The position numbers and the translations under genes are program-made. A stretch of DNA of 64,000 nt from positions 97,906-161,905 of the forward strand of contig DHER01000075.1 of NCBI GenBank assembly GCA_002399975.1, in the 5' to 3' direction. Source of the DNA: Firmicutes bacterium UBA4845. Its GTDB lineage: Bacteria; Bacillota; Clostridia; Tissierellales; Sedimentibacteraceae. The notes beneath the pieces were generated by a model. That model searched no databases, was not told where the DNA came from, and was given only the letters and a program-made list of their open reading frames with translations. Below, piece after piece: positions 51,718 to 61,957 of this stretch (position 1 is its first letter; each line of letters opens with the position of its first letter).

Positions 51718-54093
51718 CTATATATTTCTGATCTTATTTAATATTATTCTTTGTTCCACTGCAGCAACCAATCTTCTTGTATAAACAACAGTATCCGGGT
51801 TAATACTCATGCTGTCTATTCCTTCTCTTACCAGGAATTCTGCAAATTCAGGATACTGAGACGGTCCTTGCCCACAAATGGATATTGTTTTTCCATGCTT
51901 ATGAGCAGCTTTTATCAATATTGATATAGCTCTTTTAACTGCTTCGTTTCTTTCGTCAAAATACCCCATATTGTTCAATATAGCCGAATCTCTATCTGCT
52001 CCCATTATAAGCTGCGTCAAGTCATTGCTTCCAATGCTGAATCCATCCACCATCTGAGCAAATTCCTCAGCCTCAAATACTACAGATGGAACTTCTGCCA
52101 TAATCCAGATTTTAAAGCTCTTGCTTTGAACTAATCCTTCTTCTGCCATAATGTGCTTTACTGTTTCCAATTCCCAAGTTGTCCTTACAAATGGCAGCAT
52201 TCCCCATACATTATCCAGTCCGAATTCCTCTCTGACTTTTTTAAGTGCCCTGCATTCCAATCTAAATCCTTCTTCGTATGCTGGAGAAATATATCTTGAT
52301 ACTCCCCTCCAACCTATCATTGGATTTGACTCAACGGGCTCAACTTCGTCTCCGCCTTTAAGACCCCTGAATTCATTGGTCCTGAAATCACTTAGCCTTA
52401 CAACAATAGGCTTCGGATATATTTCCTGTGCCACTGCAGTAATTCCTTCCGCCATTTTATCTATTAAAAGCTGTCCTTGTCCGGTTTTTACAAGATACAT
52501 CGGGTGAGCCCCTACTAAATTAGTAAATATAAATTCCGTTCTCATAAGACCTATGCCGTCAAAAGGCAAATCCTTATATCTTTTTATCATGGACGGTTCC
52601 CCTAAATTCATGTATATCTTGGTTGCCGTAACAGGAGCCAATTGATTTTGAATGTCTGCCCCTAAAACTGTTCCCTGACCTTGAGATGCTTTCATATCTT
52701 CTTGATTGTTTTCCTGAAGAACTTTTCCTTCATATACTACTCCTCTTTTTGCATCTACTGTTACTTCTTTACCTTCTTTTAATTTTTCAATTGCACCCTT
52801 AGCTCCAACTATACATGGAATTCCAAGCTCCCTTGATACTATTGCTGCATGACAGGTTCTTCCGCCTTCTTCAGTAACAACTGCATTAACTTTCTTCATG
52901 GCCGGCACCATATCAGGATTAGTCATAGTGGTAACCAATATATCTCCCTTTTCTACTCTTGCTATTTCTGATATATCCTTTACATTTTTTACTTTACCTG
53001 CACTGATTCCCGGCGAAGCGGCTAATCCTTTAATCAGGACCTTTAATTCTTTCTGCTTTAATTCTTTCTGCTTTATTTCTTTTTCCACTGCATTTCCTCC
53101 TTTTAATGTTGTAATAGGTCTGGATTGCAATATATACAATTTTTTGGTGTCCCTGTCAAATCCCCACTCTATATCTTGGAAACTTCCATATACTTTTTCA
53201 ATCTTCAATCCGTAATTAACCAATTCTTTTAATTCGTCATCTGATAAACATGGTTTATTTACATTTTCATATCCAATATAATCGCCTACTTTTATTTCAA
53301 CTGTACCGATTCCATCAGCACTTTTAACTATCATAATATTCTTTTCGGCAATATGTTTCTCAATAATTTTCCTGCTTTCTTTATTAATAATATATTCGTC
53401 AGGTGTCACGGTTCCTGATACTACAGCCTCGCCCAAACCCCAGCTGGCATTAATCATCATTTCATCTGTATTGCTATTTACAGGGTTAGCTGTAAACATC
53501 ACTCCTGATTTTTCACTGTTTACCATTTTTTGAACAACTACAGATAAATTAACATCAAAATGATTAAAGCCTTTATTTTGCCTGTAATATATAGCTCTTG
53601 ACGTCCAAAGGGAAGCCCAGCATTTTCTTACGTAATTCAGCAGTTCTTTTTTCCCGCTGATATGAAGATAAGTGTCTTGCTGTCCCGCAAACGAAGCTTC
53701 CGGCAAATCTTCCGCTGTAGCCGAAGACCTGACGGCTACTTCAGGGGTTTCGATTCCTATGTCGCTGCTGAATTGACTGTAGGCAGATACGATTTCATCT
53801 TCCAAATCATTAGGAATTTGTGCTGAGTTAATAAGACTTTGAATTTCTTCGCTTGCCTTCTGCAGCTTTGCCGAATCTTCAATATCTAAGCTGTCAATTC
53901 TTGCTTTTATATCGTTATTCAAATGTGACTTTTCGATAAAATACTTATACGCTGGGGCTGTTACACAAAATCCCGGAGGCACATCCAGCCCCTTCTGGGT
54001 CATCTCCCCTAAATTTGCCCCCTTTCCCCCAACAATAGGTATATCATGTTTATTAATTTGGCTGAACCATTTTACATATTTAAATTCCAACAT
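51718..54093 (-). CDS. ppsA: Phosphoenolpyruvate synthase
   Basis: A 791-residue enzyme that makes phosphoenolpyruvate from pyruvate and ATP. The N-terminal ATP-grasp-type region starts 'GGKGANLGEMTQKGLDVPPG'; the phosphohistidine is in 'GGRTCHAAIVSRELGIPCIV' near residue 417; the C-terminal TIM barrel has 'GFSIGSNDLTQLIMGADRDS' and the catalytic Cys in 'TISICGQGPS'. The length fits PEP synthase. It supports gluconeogenesis from amino acids or pyruvate. Confidence 0.93.
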   Translation of the reverse strand: MLEFKYVKWFSQINKHDIPIVGGKGANLGEMTQKGLDVPPGFCVTAPAYKYFIEKSHLNNDIKARIDSLDIEDSAKLQKASEEIQSLINSAQIPNDLEDEIVSAYSQFSSDIGIETPEVAVRSSATAEDLPEASFAGQQDTYLHISGKKELLNYVRKCWASLWTSRAIYYRQNKGFNHFDVNLSVVVQKMVNSEKSGVMFTANPVNSNTDEMMINASWGLGEAVVSGTVTPDEYIINKESRKIIEKHIAEKNIMIVKSADGIGTVEIKVGDYIGYENVNKPCLSDDELKELVNYGLKIEKVYGSFQDIEWGFDRDTKKLYILQSRPITTLKGGNAVEKEIKQKELKQKELKVLIKGLAASPGISAGKVKNVKDISEIARVEKGDILVTTMTNPDMVPAMKKVNAVVTEEGGRTCHAAIVSRELGIPCIVGAKGAIEKLKEGKEVTVDAKRGVVYEGKVLQENNQEDMKASQGQGTVLGADIQNQLAPVTATKIYMNLGEPSMIKRYKDLPFDGIGLMRTEFIFTNLVGAHPMYLVKTGQGQLLIDKMAEGITAVAQEIYPKPIVVRLSDFRTNEFRGLKGGDEVEPVESNPMIGWRGVSRYISPAYEEGFRLECRALKKVREEFGLDNVWGMLPFVRTTWELETVKHIMAEEGLVQSKSFKIWIMAEVPSVVFEAEEFAQMVDGFSIGSNDLTQLIMGADRDSAILNNMGYFDERNEAVKRAISILIKAAHKHGKTISICGQGPSQYPEFAEFLVREGIDSMSINPDTVVYTRRLVAAVEQRIILNKIRNI

Positions 54094-54338
54094 ATAACCT
54101 CCTGCTATCTTTATAATATGATATATATTATAGCACTTATATGTAATTATGTCATACTTTTTATTCGTTTTACAATAAAAAATTTTCTTAATAATTTTAT
54201 TTGATTTTAATTCAACTCTATTTTTGTAAAAAAAATATTATTTTCTTGAAAAAAGAAACTTAAACTACCGAAAATTATTTGAAAGAATTTTTCCGAACAA
54301 AACAAAACAAAAATCAAAGATTATTTGTGTTAAATCTA
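54094..54338. other. AT-rich spacer between ppsA and the purine permease promoter
   Basis: A ppsA promoter is expected near 54130-54230 on the minus strand, but no strong -35/-10 pair is evident in this A/T-rich stretch. No gene or repeat is seen. Confidence 0.45.
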
Positions 54339-54367
54339 TTGCGTGTTTTTCAAATATAAGTTATAAT
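54339..54367 (+). promoter_or_regulatory. Promoter of the purine riboswitch transcript
   Basis: TTGCGT (54339-54344), 17 bases, perfect TATAAT (54362-54367). The start near 54374 leaves about 90 bases before the aptamer; a second TATAAT at 54430-54435 lacks a clear -35 but would be closer. Confidence 0.65.
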
Positions 54368-54465
54368 AAACATCTAATATGTATTTATTAAATCGATGTG
54401 AAAAAAACGTGGGCAACTTTCACTTACGATATAATAGAAACATAAAATTAAATATCAAATGTTAA

Positions 54466-54545
54466 CGCATCAATATAATATGGATAATATGGTTCCAGAG
54501 TTTCTACCAGACAACCGTAAAATTGTCTGACTATTGAGTAAGCTT
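54466..54545 (+). promoter_or_regulatory. Guanine-type purine riboswitch
   Basis: The purine aptamer core is present: ATAATATGGATAATATGG, GTTTCTACC and CCGTAAA, then GACTATTG. The base at position 74 of the class is C (in GACTAT), predicting guanine or hypoxanthine rather than adenine. Its 5' strand CGCATCAA (54466-54473) is an exact complement of TTGATGCG (54561-54568), which overlaps the terminator, giving alternative pairings. Confidence 0.93.
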
Positions 54546-54565
54546 GCCGTTCTCCGACTTTTGAT

Positions 54566-54595
54566 GCGAATAAAAATATTATATTCGCTTTTTTT
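54566..54595 (+). terminator. Riboswitch terminator before the purine permease
   Basis: GCGAATA and TATTCGC arms followed by seven T residues. The left arm overlaps TTGATGCG, which competes with it by pairing with the riboswitch 5' strand. Guanine binding is predicted to favour termination. Confidence 0.85.
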
Positions 54596-54678
54596 ATGTC
54601 CTATATTTATATTAAATTCGGAAATAGTAAACTTTAAAGATTAATATTTGTTTTAATTAAAAAAACATAGGAGGAATT

Positions 54679-56136
54679 ATGGAGGAGTATTTTAAGCTTA
54701 AAGAAAATGACACAAATGTGTCAACAGAAATAATGGCCGGCTTTACTACATTTTTTGCCATGTCTTATATTATATTTGTTAACCCGGCAGTTTTATCCGC
54801 AACAGGCATGCCTTCACAGGCAGTTTTCCTTGCCACAATTATAGCATCAGTAATAGGCACTCTATTTATGGGGCTGTTTGCAAATGTACCATATGCACTG
54901 GCTCCCGGAATGGGACTTAATGCATTTTTTACTTACACTGTTGTTATGCAATTAGGCTTTACCTGGCAGCAGGCATTGGCTCTTGTATTCATCTGCGGAA
55001 TAATTAACATAGTTATTACAATTACAAAAATCAGGAAAAGCATAATTAAGGCTATTCCGGAAAGCCTGCAAAATGCCATAAGCGGAGGAATCGGAATATT
55101 CATAGCTTACATTGGAATTAAGGGAGCCAACATTATTCAGTTTACCTCGGAACCCGCAAATATAATCTCAATAAACAACCAGCCGTTTGTAGCTGACGGT
55201 ACTTACAGTGGAATATTTTCCATTATATCAAACGGAGGGATCGTACCTGCACTTGTTGATTTTACAAATCCAGCAACCCAGTTAGCACTTATAGGACTGG
55301 TAATATTGGTTATTCTGCTTGTATTAAAGGTTAGAGGAGCTGTTCTTATAAGCATTATTGCTACAACAATAATAGGCATACCGTACGGTGTTGTTGACCT
55401 TTCACAAGCATCAATGAGTTCAGCAAGTATATCAGAATCATTTTCAGAACTTGGTGTAACCTTTGGCGCCGCTTTTGGTCATGAAGGAATACAGTCGCTG
55501 TTTAGTGACCCTTCACGTATTCCTCTTGTCATAATGACTATATTTGCATTCAGCCTATCTGATACATTCGACACAATAGGAACATTTATCGGAACAGGAA
55601 GAAGAACCGGAATATTCAGCGCAGAGGACCAAAAAGCCCTTGAAACAAGCACAGGGTTTAAATCTAAAATGGACAAAGCTCTGTTTGCAGATGCAATAGG
55701 AACATCGATAGGAGCCGTTTTCGGAACGTCCAACACCACAACATTTGTGGAAAGTGCTGCAGGCATAGGTGCAGGAGGACGAACAGGACTAACAAGCGTT
55801 GTAACTGCACTATTATTCCTTGCATGCATATTAATTGCACCTATTGCAGGAATTGTGCCTTCAGCAGCAACATCTCCTGTATTAATAATAGTAGGCGTAA
55901 TGATGATGTCTTCATTTACAAAAATTAACTGGGAAGACCTGGATGAAGCTATACCTGCATTTTTCGCCTCAGTCTTCATGGGCTTCAGTTACAGCATTTC
56001 ATACGGAATTGCAGCAGGTTTCATTTTCTACTGTATAGTCATGCTATGCAAGAGAAAAATTAAGGAAGTTCATCCGATACTTGTTGTTTCAGCAATACTG
56101 TTCTTATTAAATTTTATAATCCTTGCCGTTATTTAA
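54679..56136 (+). CDS. pbuG: NCS2-family guanine/hypoxanthine permease
   Basis: A 485-residue membrane protein with about 12 helices, of the AzgA/PbuG type. Family segments are 'FTTFFAMSYIIFVNPAVLSA', 'ALAPGMGLNAFFTYTVV' and 'GIGAGGRTGLTSVVTALLFL'. A guanine riboswitch upstream supports the guanine/hypoxanthine assignment. The start ATG follows AGGAGG. Confidence 0.94.
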   Translation: MEEYFKLKENDTNVSTEIMAGFTTFFAMSYIIFVNPAVLSATGMPSQAVFLATIIASVIGTLFMGLFANVPYALAPGMGLNAFFTYTVVMQLGFTWQQALALVFICGIINIVITITKIRKSIIKAIPESLQNAISGGIGIFIAYIGIKGANIIQFTSEPANIISINNQPFVADGTYSGIFSIISNGGIVPALVDFTNPATQLALIGLVILVILLVLKVRGAVLISIIATTIIGIPYGVVDLSQASMSSASISESFSELGVTFGAAFGHEGIQSLFSDPSRIPLVIMTIFAFSLSDTFDTIGTFIGTGRRTGIFSAEDQKALETSTGFKSKMDKALFADAIGTSIGAVFGTSNTTTFVESAAGIGAGGRTGLTSVVTALLFLACILIAPIAGIVPSAATSPVLIIVGVMMMSSFTKINWEDLDEAIPAFFASVFMGFSYSISYGIAAGFIFYCIVMLCKRKIKEVHPILVVSAILFLLNFIILAVI

Positions 56137-56150
56137 AAGGTAATTTTAAA

Positions 56151-56190
56151 AAGGCTGTTGCACTTGATTTAAGGTGCAGCAGCTTTTTTT
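56151..56190 (+). terminator. Terminator of the purine permease gene
   Basis: GCTGTTGCACTT and AAGGTGCAGCAGC arms followed by seven T residues, just past the stop codon. Confidence 0.85.
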
Positions 56191-56404
56191 ACCTTAATTG
56201 TTATGATTTTGAAACGTATCATATAATTCTTGCATTTTTAATTTCACACGTTTATTATATAATTGTAGTAATTGACACAATGTAATAATAAATTGCATAT
56301 GTAATTGTTTGCACGCGAATTTTTTTAACTTTTTTGCATTTTATTATTTACAAATTGCATATTTGGTAGTATAATAAAGTAAAGAATAATTAGGAGGCGT
56401 ACTT

Positions 56405-56557
56405 ATGAATACATCAGTGAAGGATATAAGGGACGTTGTTTCAAAAATGGTATTTAAAAAATGCGGAACAATTACATGTATATATAATGTTGACGGCAAA
56501 TGCAGCCAGAATGAATGTGAATTACACGAAAGAGGATTAAGGAAGGAAGAAGATTAA
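56405..56557 (+). CDS. Small four-cysteine protein (DUF1540-like)
   Basis: A 50-residue ORF behind AGGAGG with four Cys spaced C-x4-C-x7-C-x4-C ('CGTITCIYNVDGKCSQNECE'). This pattern resembles the DUF1540 family, thought to bind metal. It is too short for routine gene callers but has a clear ribosome binding site and its own terminator at 56611. Function unknown. Confidence 0.7.
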   Translation: MNTSVKDIRDVVSKMVFKKCGTITCIYNVDGKCSQNECELHERGLRKEED

Positions 56558-56610
56558 CCAAAGATTAATTAATTGAGAGGTTATAATGAATGTTAATAGT
56601 CTTACAAGGT

Positions 56611-56646
56611 AAAAAGCGGAAGAATCGGTCTGAAACTTCCGTTTTT
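56611..56646. terminator. Bidirectional terminator after the four-cysteine gene
   Basis: AAAAAG-CGGAAG and CTTCCG-TTTTT arms; also positioned for valS on the opposite strand. Confidence 0.8.
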
Positions 56647-56665
56647 ACTTTTGCAATTTTTTAAT

Positions 56666-56692
56666 TAATGATACTAATGATACTAATGATAC
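56666..56692. repeat. Three tandem copies of TAATGATAC
   Basis: Perfect nine-base repeats in the spacer before the valS end. A slippage-prone microsatellite with no obvious function. Confidence 0.85.
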
Positions 56693-56716
56693 TATGCTCA
56701 CGATAGTCTAACATTA

Positions 56717-59368
56717 CTAATGTTTTTTTAACTGTTCTAATCTTTCTATTACTTTATCTACCATTGATTGATATTTTACAAGTTTCTTTCTCTCTTCATT
56801 GACTATTTTTTCAGGAGCTTTGTTAATAAACTTTTCATTGCTGAGTTTGCCGTTAACTCTGTTTAGTTCTCCATCAAGTCTTGCTTTTTCTTTTTCCAAC
56901 CTTTCTTTTTCTTTCTCATAATCAATTAAATCTGCTAACGGAAGATAAATTTCAGCCCCGGCAATTACCGACGATGCAGTATCTTCGTTTATAAAAGATT
57001 TATCTTTTATAATTTTAACTTCCGTTATGTTTGCAAGGGTAGCAAAATATTTTTCCCCTGACCTTATATACCTGCCTGTTTTCTCATTTTCTGATATAAA
57101 TATCGCTCTTGCCTTTCTAGAAGGGGAAACATTCATTTCTGCTATAATATTGCGGATGCTTCTTACTGCCTCCATAATAAATACCATGTTGTCTTCTGCT
57201 TCTTGAAAATTTTCTTTTTCATTGTACATAGGCCATTCTGCTCTGATCAATCGTGTATGAATATCCGGCAGGTATGACCATATTTCTTCTGTTATGAATG
57301 GCATGAAAGGATGAAGAAGCTTGAGCATATCCTTCAACACCTTTATGAGGACAAACCTGACAATATCTTTTTCCGCACTTACGCTGCCGTACAACCTGGG
57401 TTTAACAATTTCAACATACCAGTCACAGTATTCATTCCAAATGAAGTCATAAATCCTTTGGGCAGCAAGGCCCAATTCAAATTTGTCAAGATTTTCTTTT
57501 ACTTCCTTAGAAGCTTTGTTAACTCTCGAAATTATCCATTTATCCTCTGTCCTGTAATTTTTACGTGCCTCTTCCTCATGTATTAAATCTCCCTCAATAT
57601 TCATAAGAACAAATCTTGATGCATTCCACAATTTATTCGCAAAATTGCGGCTTGATTCTAACTTGTCGTAGTTAAAACGAGTATCATTCCCCGGAGAAAT
57701 TCCTGTCACAAGCATGAATCTAAGGGCATCTGCGCCAAATTTATCCACAACTTCAAGAGGGTCAATTCCGTTCCCCAGCGATTTGCTCATTTTCCTTCCT
57801 TCAGCATCTCTCACCAGACCATGTATAAAAACATATTTAAACGGCGGCTGTCCTGTTGTTTCCAAAGCGGAAAACACCATACGTACTACCCAAAAAAATA
57901 TAATGTCATATCCTGTTATCAAAACATCGGTAGGATAAAAATATTTTAAATCTTCTGTTTCATGAGGCCAGCCTAATGTTGAGAATGGCCACAGACCTGA
58001 TGAAAACCAAGTGTCAAGTACGTCATCATCCTGTTTTATGTTTGTACTGCCACACTTTGTGCACTTTTCGGGAGCATCTTTTGCAACCATTGTTTCACCA
58101 CATTCCTGGCAGTAATAAGCCGGAATTCTATGCCCCCACCATAGCTGCCTTGAAATACACCAATCTCTTATATTTTCAAGCCAATGAGTATATATTTTCG
58201 TAAATCTCTCCGGAATAAATTCAACTTTTTTATCCAAAACAGCTTTAAGTGCAGGCTCCGCAAGAGGCTTCATACGAACAAACCACTGATCTGATACTCT
58301 TGGCTCGATTGTATCGTGACACCTATAGCAAGTTCCAACGCTATGCTCCGTATTTTCAATTTTTAACATAAAACCGTTATTTTCAAGATCCTCAACAAAT
58401 TCCTTCCTGCATTCGTAACGATCCATTCCCTTATACTTTCCTGCCTCTTCGTTCATGGTTCCGTCCTCGTTCATGCAGTTTATTTGCTCCAGATCGTGAC
58501 GAAGTCCAATTTCAAAGTCGTTAGGGTCATGACACGGCGTTATTTTTAAAGCGCCTGTTCCTTTGCTCATATCAGGATATTCATCTGCAATGATTGGTAT
58601 TTCTCTTCCTACCAATGGCACAATCACCCTTCTGCCTATCAAATTCCTGTACCTTTCATCATCCGGGTGTACTGCTATAGCAACATCCCCAAACATTGTT
58701 TCAGGCCTTGTTGTAGCAATAACAAAATATTCCTCGGAGTTATCAATAAATGGATACTTTACATAATAATACTTCCCAGGAACATCCTCATATTCAACTT
58801 CTGCATCTGACAATGTAGTATGACAGTGAGAGCACCAGTTAATAATCCTGTGTCCCTTATAAATAAGCCCCTTGTTATAAAGAGTTATAAAAAATTCCTT
58901 TACTGCTTCATTGCATCCCTCATCCATCGTAAACCTTTCTCTGGACCAGTCGCAGGAGTTGCCTAATTTCTTGATCTGCTCAACTATTCTTCCGCCATAT
59001 TCTTCTTTCCATTCCCATACTCTTTTTAAGAATTCTTCTCTTCCAATATCCTCTTTTGTTTTGCCCTCTTCTTTTTTAAGCTTCTCCACTACCTTTACTT
59101 CAGTTGCAATGCTTGCATGGTCAGAACCGGGGAGCCATAAAGATTCAAATCCCTCCATTCTTTTCCATCTTATCAATACATCCTGCAGCGTCATGTCCAA
59201 AGCATGACCCATGTGCAGCTGTCCTGTAATGTTAGGAGGTGGCATGATAATCGTAAATGGTTTCTTTTTCTTATTTACTTCAGCTTTAAAACATCCTTCT
59301 TCTGTCCACTGGTTATAAATTTTTTCTTCAAATTCCTTTGGATTATACTTGCTGGGTATATTAATCAT
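56717..59368 (-). CDS. valS: Valyl-tRNA synthetase
   Basis: An 883-residue class I synthetase. The HIGH-type motif is HMGH in '[16 protein letters not shown]' near residue 55, and KMSKS occurs in '[17 protein letters not shown]' near 535. A CP1 editing domain lies between, and a C-terminal coiled coil ('[20 protein letters not shown]') closes the protein. Preceded by a valine T-box leader. Confidence 0.97.
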   Translation of the reverse strand: MINIPSKYNPKEFEEKIYNQWTEEGCFKAEVNKKKKPFTIIMPPPNITGQLHMGHALDMTLQDVLIRWKRMEGFESLWLPGSDHASIATEVKVVEKLKKEEGKTKEDIGREEFLKRVWEWKEEYGGRIVEQIKKLGNSCDWSRERFTMDEGCNEAVKEFFITLYNKGLIYKGHRIINWCSHCHTTLSDAEVEYEDVPGKYYYVKYPFIDNSEEYFVIATTRPETMFGDVAIAVHPDDERYRNLIGRRVIVPLVGREIPIIADEYPDMSKGTGALKITPCHDPNDFEIGLRHDLEQINCMNEDGTMNEEAGKYKGMDRYECRKEFVEDLENNGFMLKIENTEHSVGTCYRCHDTIEPRVSDQWFVRMKPLAEPALKAVLDKKVEFIPERFTKIYTHWLENIRDWCISRQLWWGHRIPAYYCQECGETMVAKDAPEKCTKCGSTNIKQDDDVLDTWFSSGLWPFSTLGWPHETEDLKYFYPTDVLITGYDIIFFWVVRMVFSALETTGQPPFKYVFIHGLVRDAEGRKMSKSLGNGIDPLEVVDKFGADALRFMLVTGISPGNDTRFNYDKLESSRNFANKLWNASRFVLMNIEGDLIHEEEARKNYRTEDKWIISRVNKASKEVKENLDKFELGLAAQRIYDFIWNEYCDWYVEIVKPRLYGSVSAEKDIVRFVLIKVLKDMLKLLHPFMPFITEEIWSYLPDIHTRLIRAEWPMYNEKENFQEAEDNMVFIMEAVRSIRNIIAEMNVSPSRKARAIFISENEKTGRYIRSGEKYFATLANITEVKIIKDKSFINEDTASSVIAGAEIYLPLADLIDYEKEKERLEKEKARLDGELNRVNGKLSNEKFINKAPEKIVNEERKKLVKYQSMVDKVIERLEQLKKH

Positions 59369-59443
59369 ACTATCATTCCTTTCTATTATAAGTACATCAT
59401 AATAAACTTTTACTAATCAAATTCTCCGTTGAATCATACCTAC

Positions 59444-59780
59444 AAAAAAACGGGTTTTCTCCCTAAAAGGACGAGAAAACCCGCGGTACCACCTAAACTT
59501 CCATTACTGGCTCTTAATTTTCTAACGGTTTTTACCGTTTAACCCTACTTCATGGCAAATCCCAATTTTTTGACTGCAAGAAAAAACGCAAATGTAACAA
59601 AATCTTAATTTGCCCACCTGTCATATTGGTAATTAAGCTTTCTATTTCAGATTAAATGCTCCGAAGCTACCTTCTATGCCCCCACCTGTGAAATCTTCCA
59701 GCCCAAGGAATTTCACTCTCTGCAAAGTCTCATGCACATACTCCTCTTCTTCACAGCATATTCCAAAAAATATTTAATTA
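59444..59780 (-). promoter_or_regulatory. Valine T-box leader of valS
   Basis: Minus-strand T-box core AGGTGGTACCGCGGG, antiterminator, and terminator (arms CGGGTTTTCTC / GAGAAAACCCG and A/T runs at 59444-59483). The specifier codon reads GUA (59668-59670), followed by a purine. Long Stem I region with the usual AGGA/AGTA-type elements. Uncharged tRNA-Val would permit valS transcription. Confidence 0.9.
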
Positions 59781-59786
59781 TTTAAT

Positions 59787-59815
59787 ATAATATTAAAAAA
59801 TCACTGCTTTGTCAA
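59787..59815 (-). promoter_or_regulatory. Promoter of the valS T-box transcript
   Basis: TTGACA (59810-59815), 17 bases, TATTAT (59787-59792) on the minus strand. Confidence 0.8.
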
Positions 59816-59865
59816 TAATTTTTTTCTTATATTTTCATGCAAATATATTTTTCAGTTGGATTATA

Positions 59866-59894
59866 TTGACATTTATATCAAAAAGTGATACCAT
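59866..59894 (+). promoter_or_regulatory. Promoter of the cstA transcript
   Basis: TTGACA (59866-59871), 17 bases, TACCAT (59889-59894). The predicted start leaves a 160-base leader with three potential hairpins (GAAAAAT/ATTTTTC, GCCTG/CAGGC and ATATAGCT/AGCTATAT). Confidence 0.65.
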
Positions 59895-60060
59895 ATATTT
59901 GAAAAATCATTACATTTTTCAATCGCCTGTTACATGGCAGGCCGAAATAATTTTAATCTACTTTCTATCTTTATATATAGCTGTTGAATACTCACAGTAT
60001 TGCAAGCTATATCATATCTACAACATTAACAACATGCGCTATGCGCTAAAGGAGGTAATT

Positions 60061-61806
60061 ATGAATATTCTTGTTGTAGTTGGACTTGGAACTTTAATTC
60101 TTGTTTTGTCGTATTTCACTTATGGAAAATTTTTATCCAAAAAGGTGTTTGAACTTGACAATTCAAGAACTGTTCCGGCAGTTGAAATGGAAGACGGCAT
60201 AGATTATGTCCCTACGGACGCAAAGTATCTGGCAGGACAGCACTTTTCTGCAATTGCCGCTGCAGGACCTGTAACCGGACCTATCATTGCTGGTATATCT
60301 TTTGGATGGTTTCCCACCATGCTATGGATTCTTTTCGGTACCATTTTAATTGGCGGTGTTCATGACATGGGCTCTCTGGTGGCTTCTATCCGTCATAAGG
60401 CAGCAAGTATTTCCGATACTATGAGGGTTTACGTTTCCAAACGTGTATGGGTTCTTTTCAACATTTTTATTTTCTTTACTCTAATAATGATTATTGTTGC
60501 CTTTACTGATATCACAACCTCTTCTTTTGTAAACACGATTGATATTGGTGACGGAAAAACTGTAGGGGGCGGGTCTATTGCTACTTCTTCGATATTATAC
60601 CTGATTCTTCCCGTAATAATGGGCTTCTTATTAAAATATACTAAGATGAAACTTAGTGTTGCAACTATCATATTTCTGCCATTAGTTGCACTTTCTATCT
60701 GGGTTGGACAATATATTCCGTTTAATCTTGATCAAGTTTTGGGACTTAGTTCACCACAAAGCGCACAAAAAATATGGAATGTCATAGTTATAGTATACTG
60801 TTTCATTGCAGGCATTGTTCCTGTATGGGCACTGCTGCAACCACGTGGACACCTGGGCGGATACTTTCTCTATGCAACACTTATTGTATCGTTCATAGGA
60901 GTTATCTTCGGCGGTTTTGAAACACAGTATCCAGCTTGGATTCATCCATTCGGCTCAGAGAATTTCTGGACCCCTATGTTCCCTGTTTTATTTATTACAG
61001 TTGCCTGCGGCGCCTGTTCCGGTTTTCACAGCTTGGTAAGTTCCGGAACAACCTCTAAACAGATAGCTAAAGAAAGTGATACAAAACCTATAGGTTACGG
61101 CATGATGTTAGCAGAATCTGTGGTAGCACTGGTAGCCTTATCGACAGTAATGATGCTGCCTAAAGGTGATGAACTTCTAAGTACTTCGCCAAATTTTGTA
61201 TATGCAAGCGGACTTGGATCTTTCATGAATTTAATTGGAATAGACAAAGCATTCGGTATTTCTTTCGGTCTGATGGCCTTTACAACTTTCGTATATGATA
61301 CTTTAGACGTGTGCACAAGACTTGGACGTTTTATCATACAGGAACTTACAGGGATTAAAGGAAATGTCGGACGTATTGTTTCTACACTATTAGTTGGAGG
61401 AATTCCTCTTATATTGATGTCAATAAGTTTAACAGATCCATCCGGTAATCCGGTTCCTATCTGGAATTTGTTCTGGAAAACTTTCGGTGCATCAAACCAG
61501 CTTCTTGCAGCATTAGCACTTGTAGGTATTACAGTATGGCTCCAAAGAACTGCTAAAAACAAAAAAGCTTGGCTGGTAACACTATTTCCCGCTATATTCA
61601 TGTTTATTATGAGTACTTGGTCTTTAATTATCACTTTTACATCCTATACTTTTATTGATGGTTCTTTTACATTGGCTATTGGAGCAAACGCAGTAGTTCC
61701 AATTTTATGCCTAATTTATATCGTTCTGGCAATTTGGGTCGCCATTGAATGCACACCTGCTATTGTAAAAAATGCAAAAAATTCCAACAATCTTCAGCAA
61801 GCTTAG
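60061..61806 (+). CDS. cstA: CstA-family peptide/pyruvate transporter
   Basis: A 581-residue protein with at least 15 membrane helices, of the carbon starvation protein CstA family, which in Escherichia coli takes up peptides and pyruvate. Conserved segments are 'FSAIAAAGPVTGPIIAGISF', 'HDMGSLVASIRHKAASISDT' and 'GACSGFHSLVSSGTTSKQIA'. The start is the ATG at 60061 behind AAAGGAGG; an in-frame extension to 59809 has no ribosome binding site. Suits an amino-acid or peptide-fermenting anaerobe. Confidence 0.93.
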   Translation: MNILVVVGLGTLILVLSYFTYGKFLSKKVFELDNSRTVPAVEMEDGIDYVPTDAKYLAGQHFSAIAAAGPVTGPIIAGISFGWFPTMLWILFGTILIGGVHDMGSLVASIRHKAASISDTMRVYVSKRVWVLFNIFIFFTLIMIIVAFTDITTSSFVNTIDIGDGKTVGGGSIATSSILYLILPVIMGFLLKYTKMKLSVATIIFLPLVALSIWVGQYIPFNLDQVLGLSSPQSAQKIWNVIVIVYCFIAGIVPVWALLQPRGHLGGYFLYATLIVSFIGVIFGGFETQYPAWIHPFGSENFWTPMFPVLFITVACGACSGFHSLVSSGTTSKQIAKESDTKPIGYGMMLAESVVALVALSTVMMLPKGDELLSTSPNFVYASGLGSFMNLIGIDKAFGISFGLMAFTTFVYDTLDVCTRLGRFIIQELTGIKGNVGRIVSTLLVGGIPLILMSISLTDPSGNPVPIWNLFWKTFGASNQLLAALALVGITVWLQRTAKNKKAWLVTLFPAIFMFIMSTWSLIITFTSYTFIDGSFTLAIGANAVVPILCLIYIVLAIWVAIECTPAIVKNAKNSNNLQQA

Positions 61807-61891
61807 CTTTTATGAGAAATTTGTATAACCTGAAACTGTTGATTAAGTTGGTCTATTGATCATTCATTAGCGACGGTTTTAACATTAAGCA

Positions 61892-61921
61892 AAAAGCCCG
61901 CTTTTGAAAGTGGGCTTTTAC
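61892..61921. terminator. Bidirectional terminator after cstA
   Basis: AAAAGCCC and GGGCTTTT arms around GCTTTTGAAAGT, shared by convergent cstA and the FAD protein. Confidence 0.85.
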
Positions 61922-61957
61922 TTATTAAATTATAAATACATTTCTAATTTAATTATT

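Noticed and set aside
59809..60060. 84-codon N-terminal extension of CstA
   Set aside because: No ribosome binding site at 59809 and the extension overlaps the predicted promoter; the AAAGGAGG and ATG at 60061 give a normal CstA N terminus.
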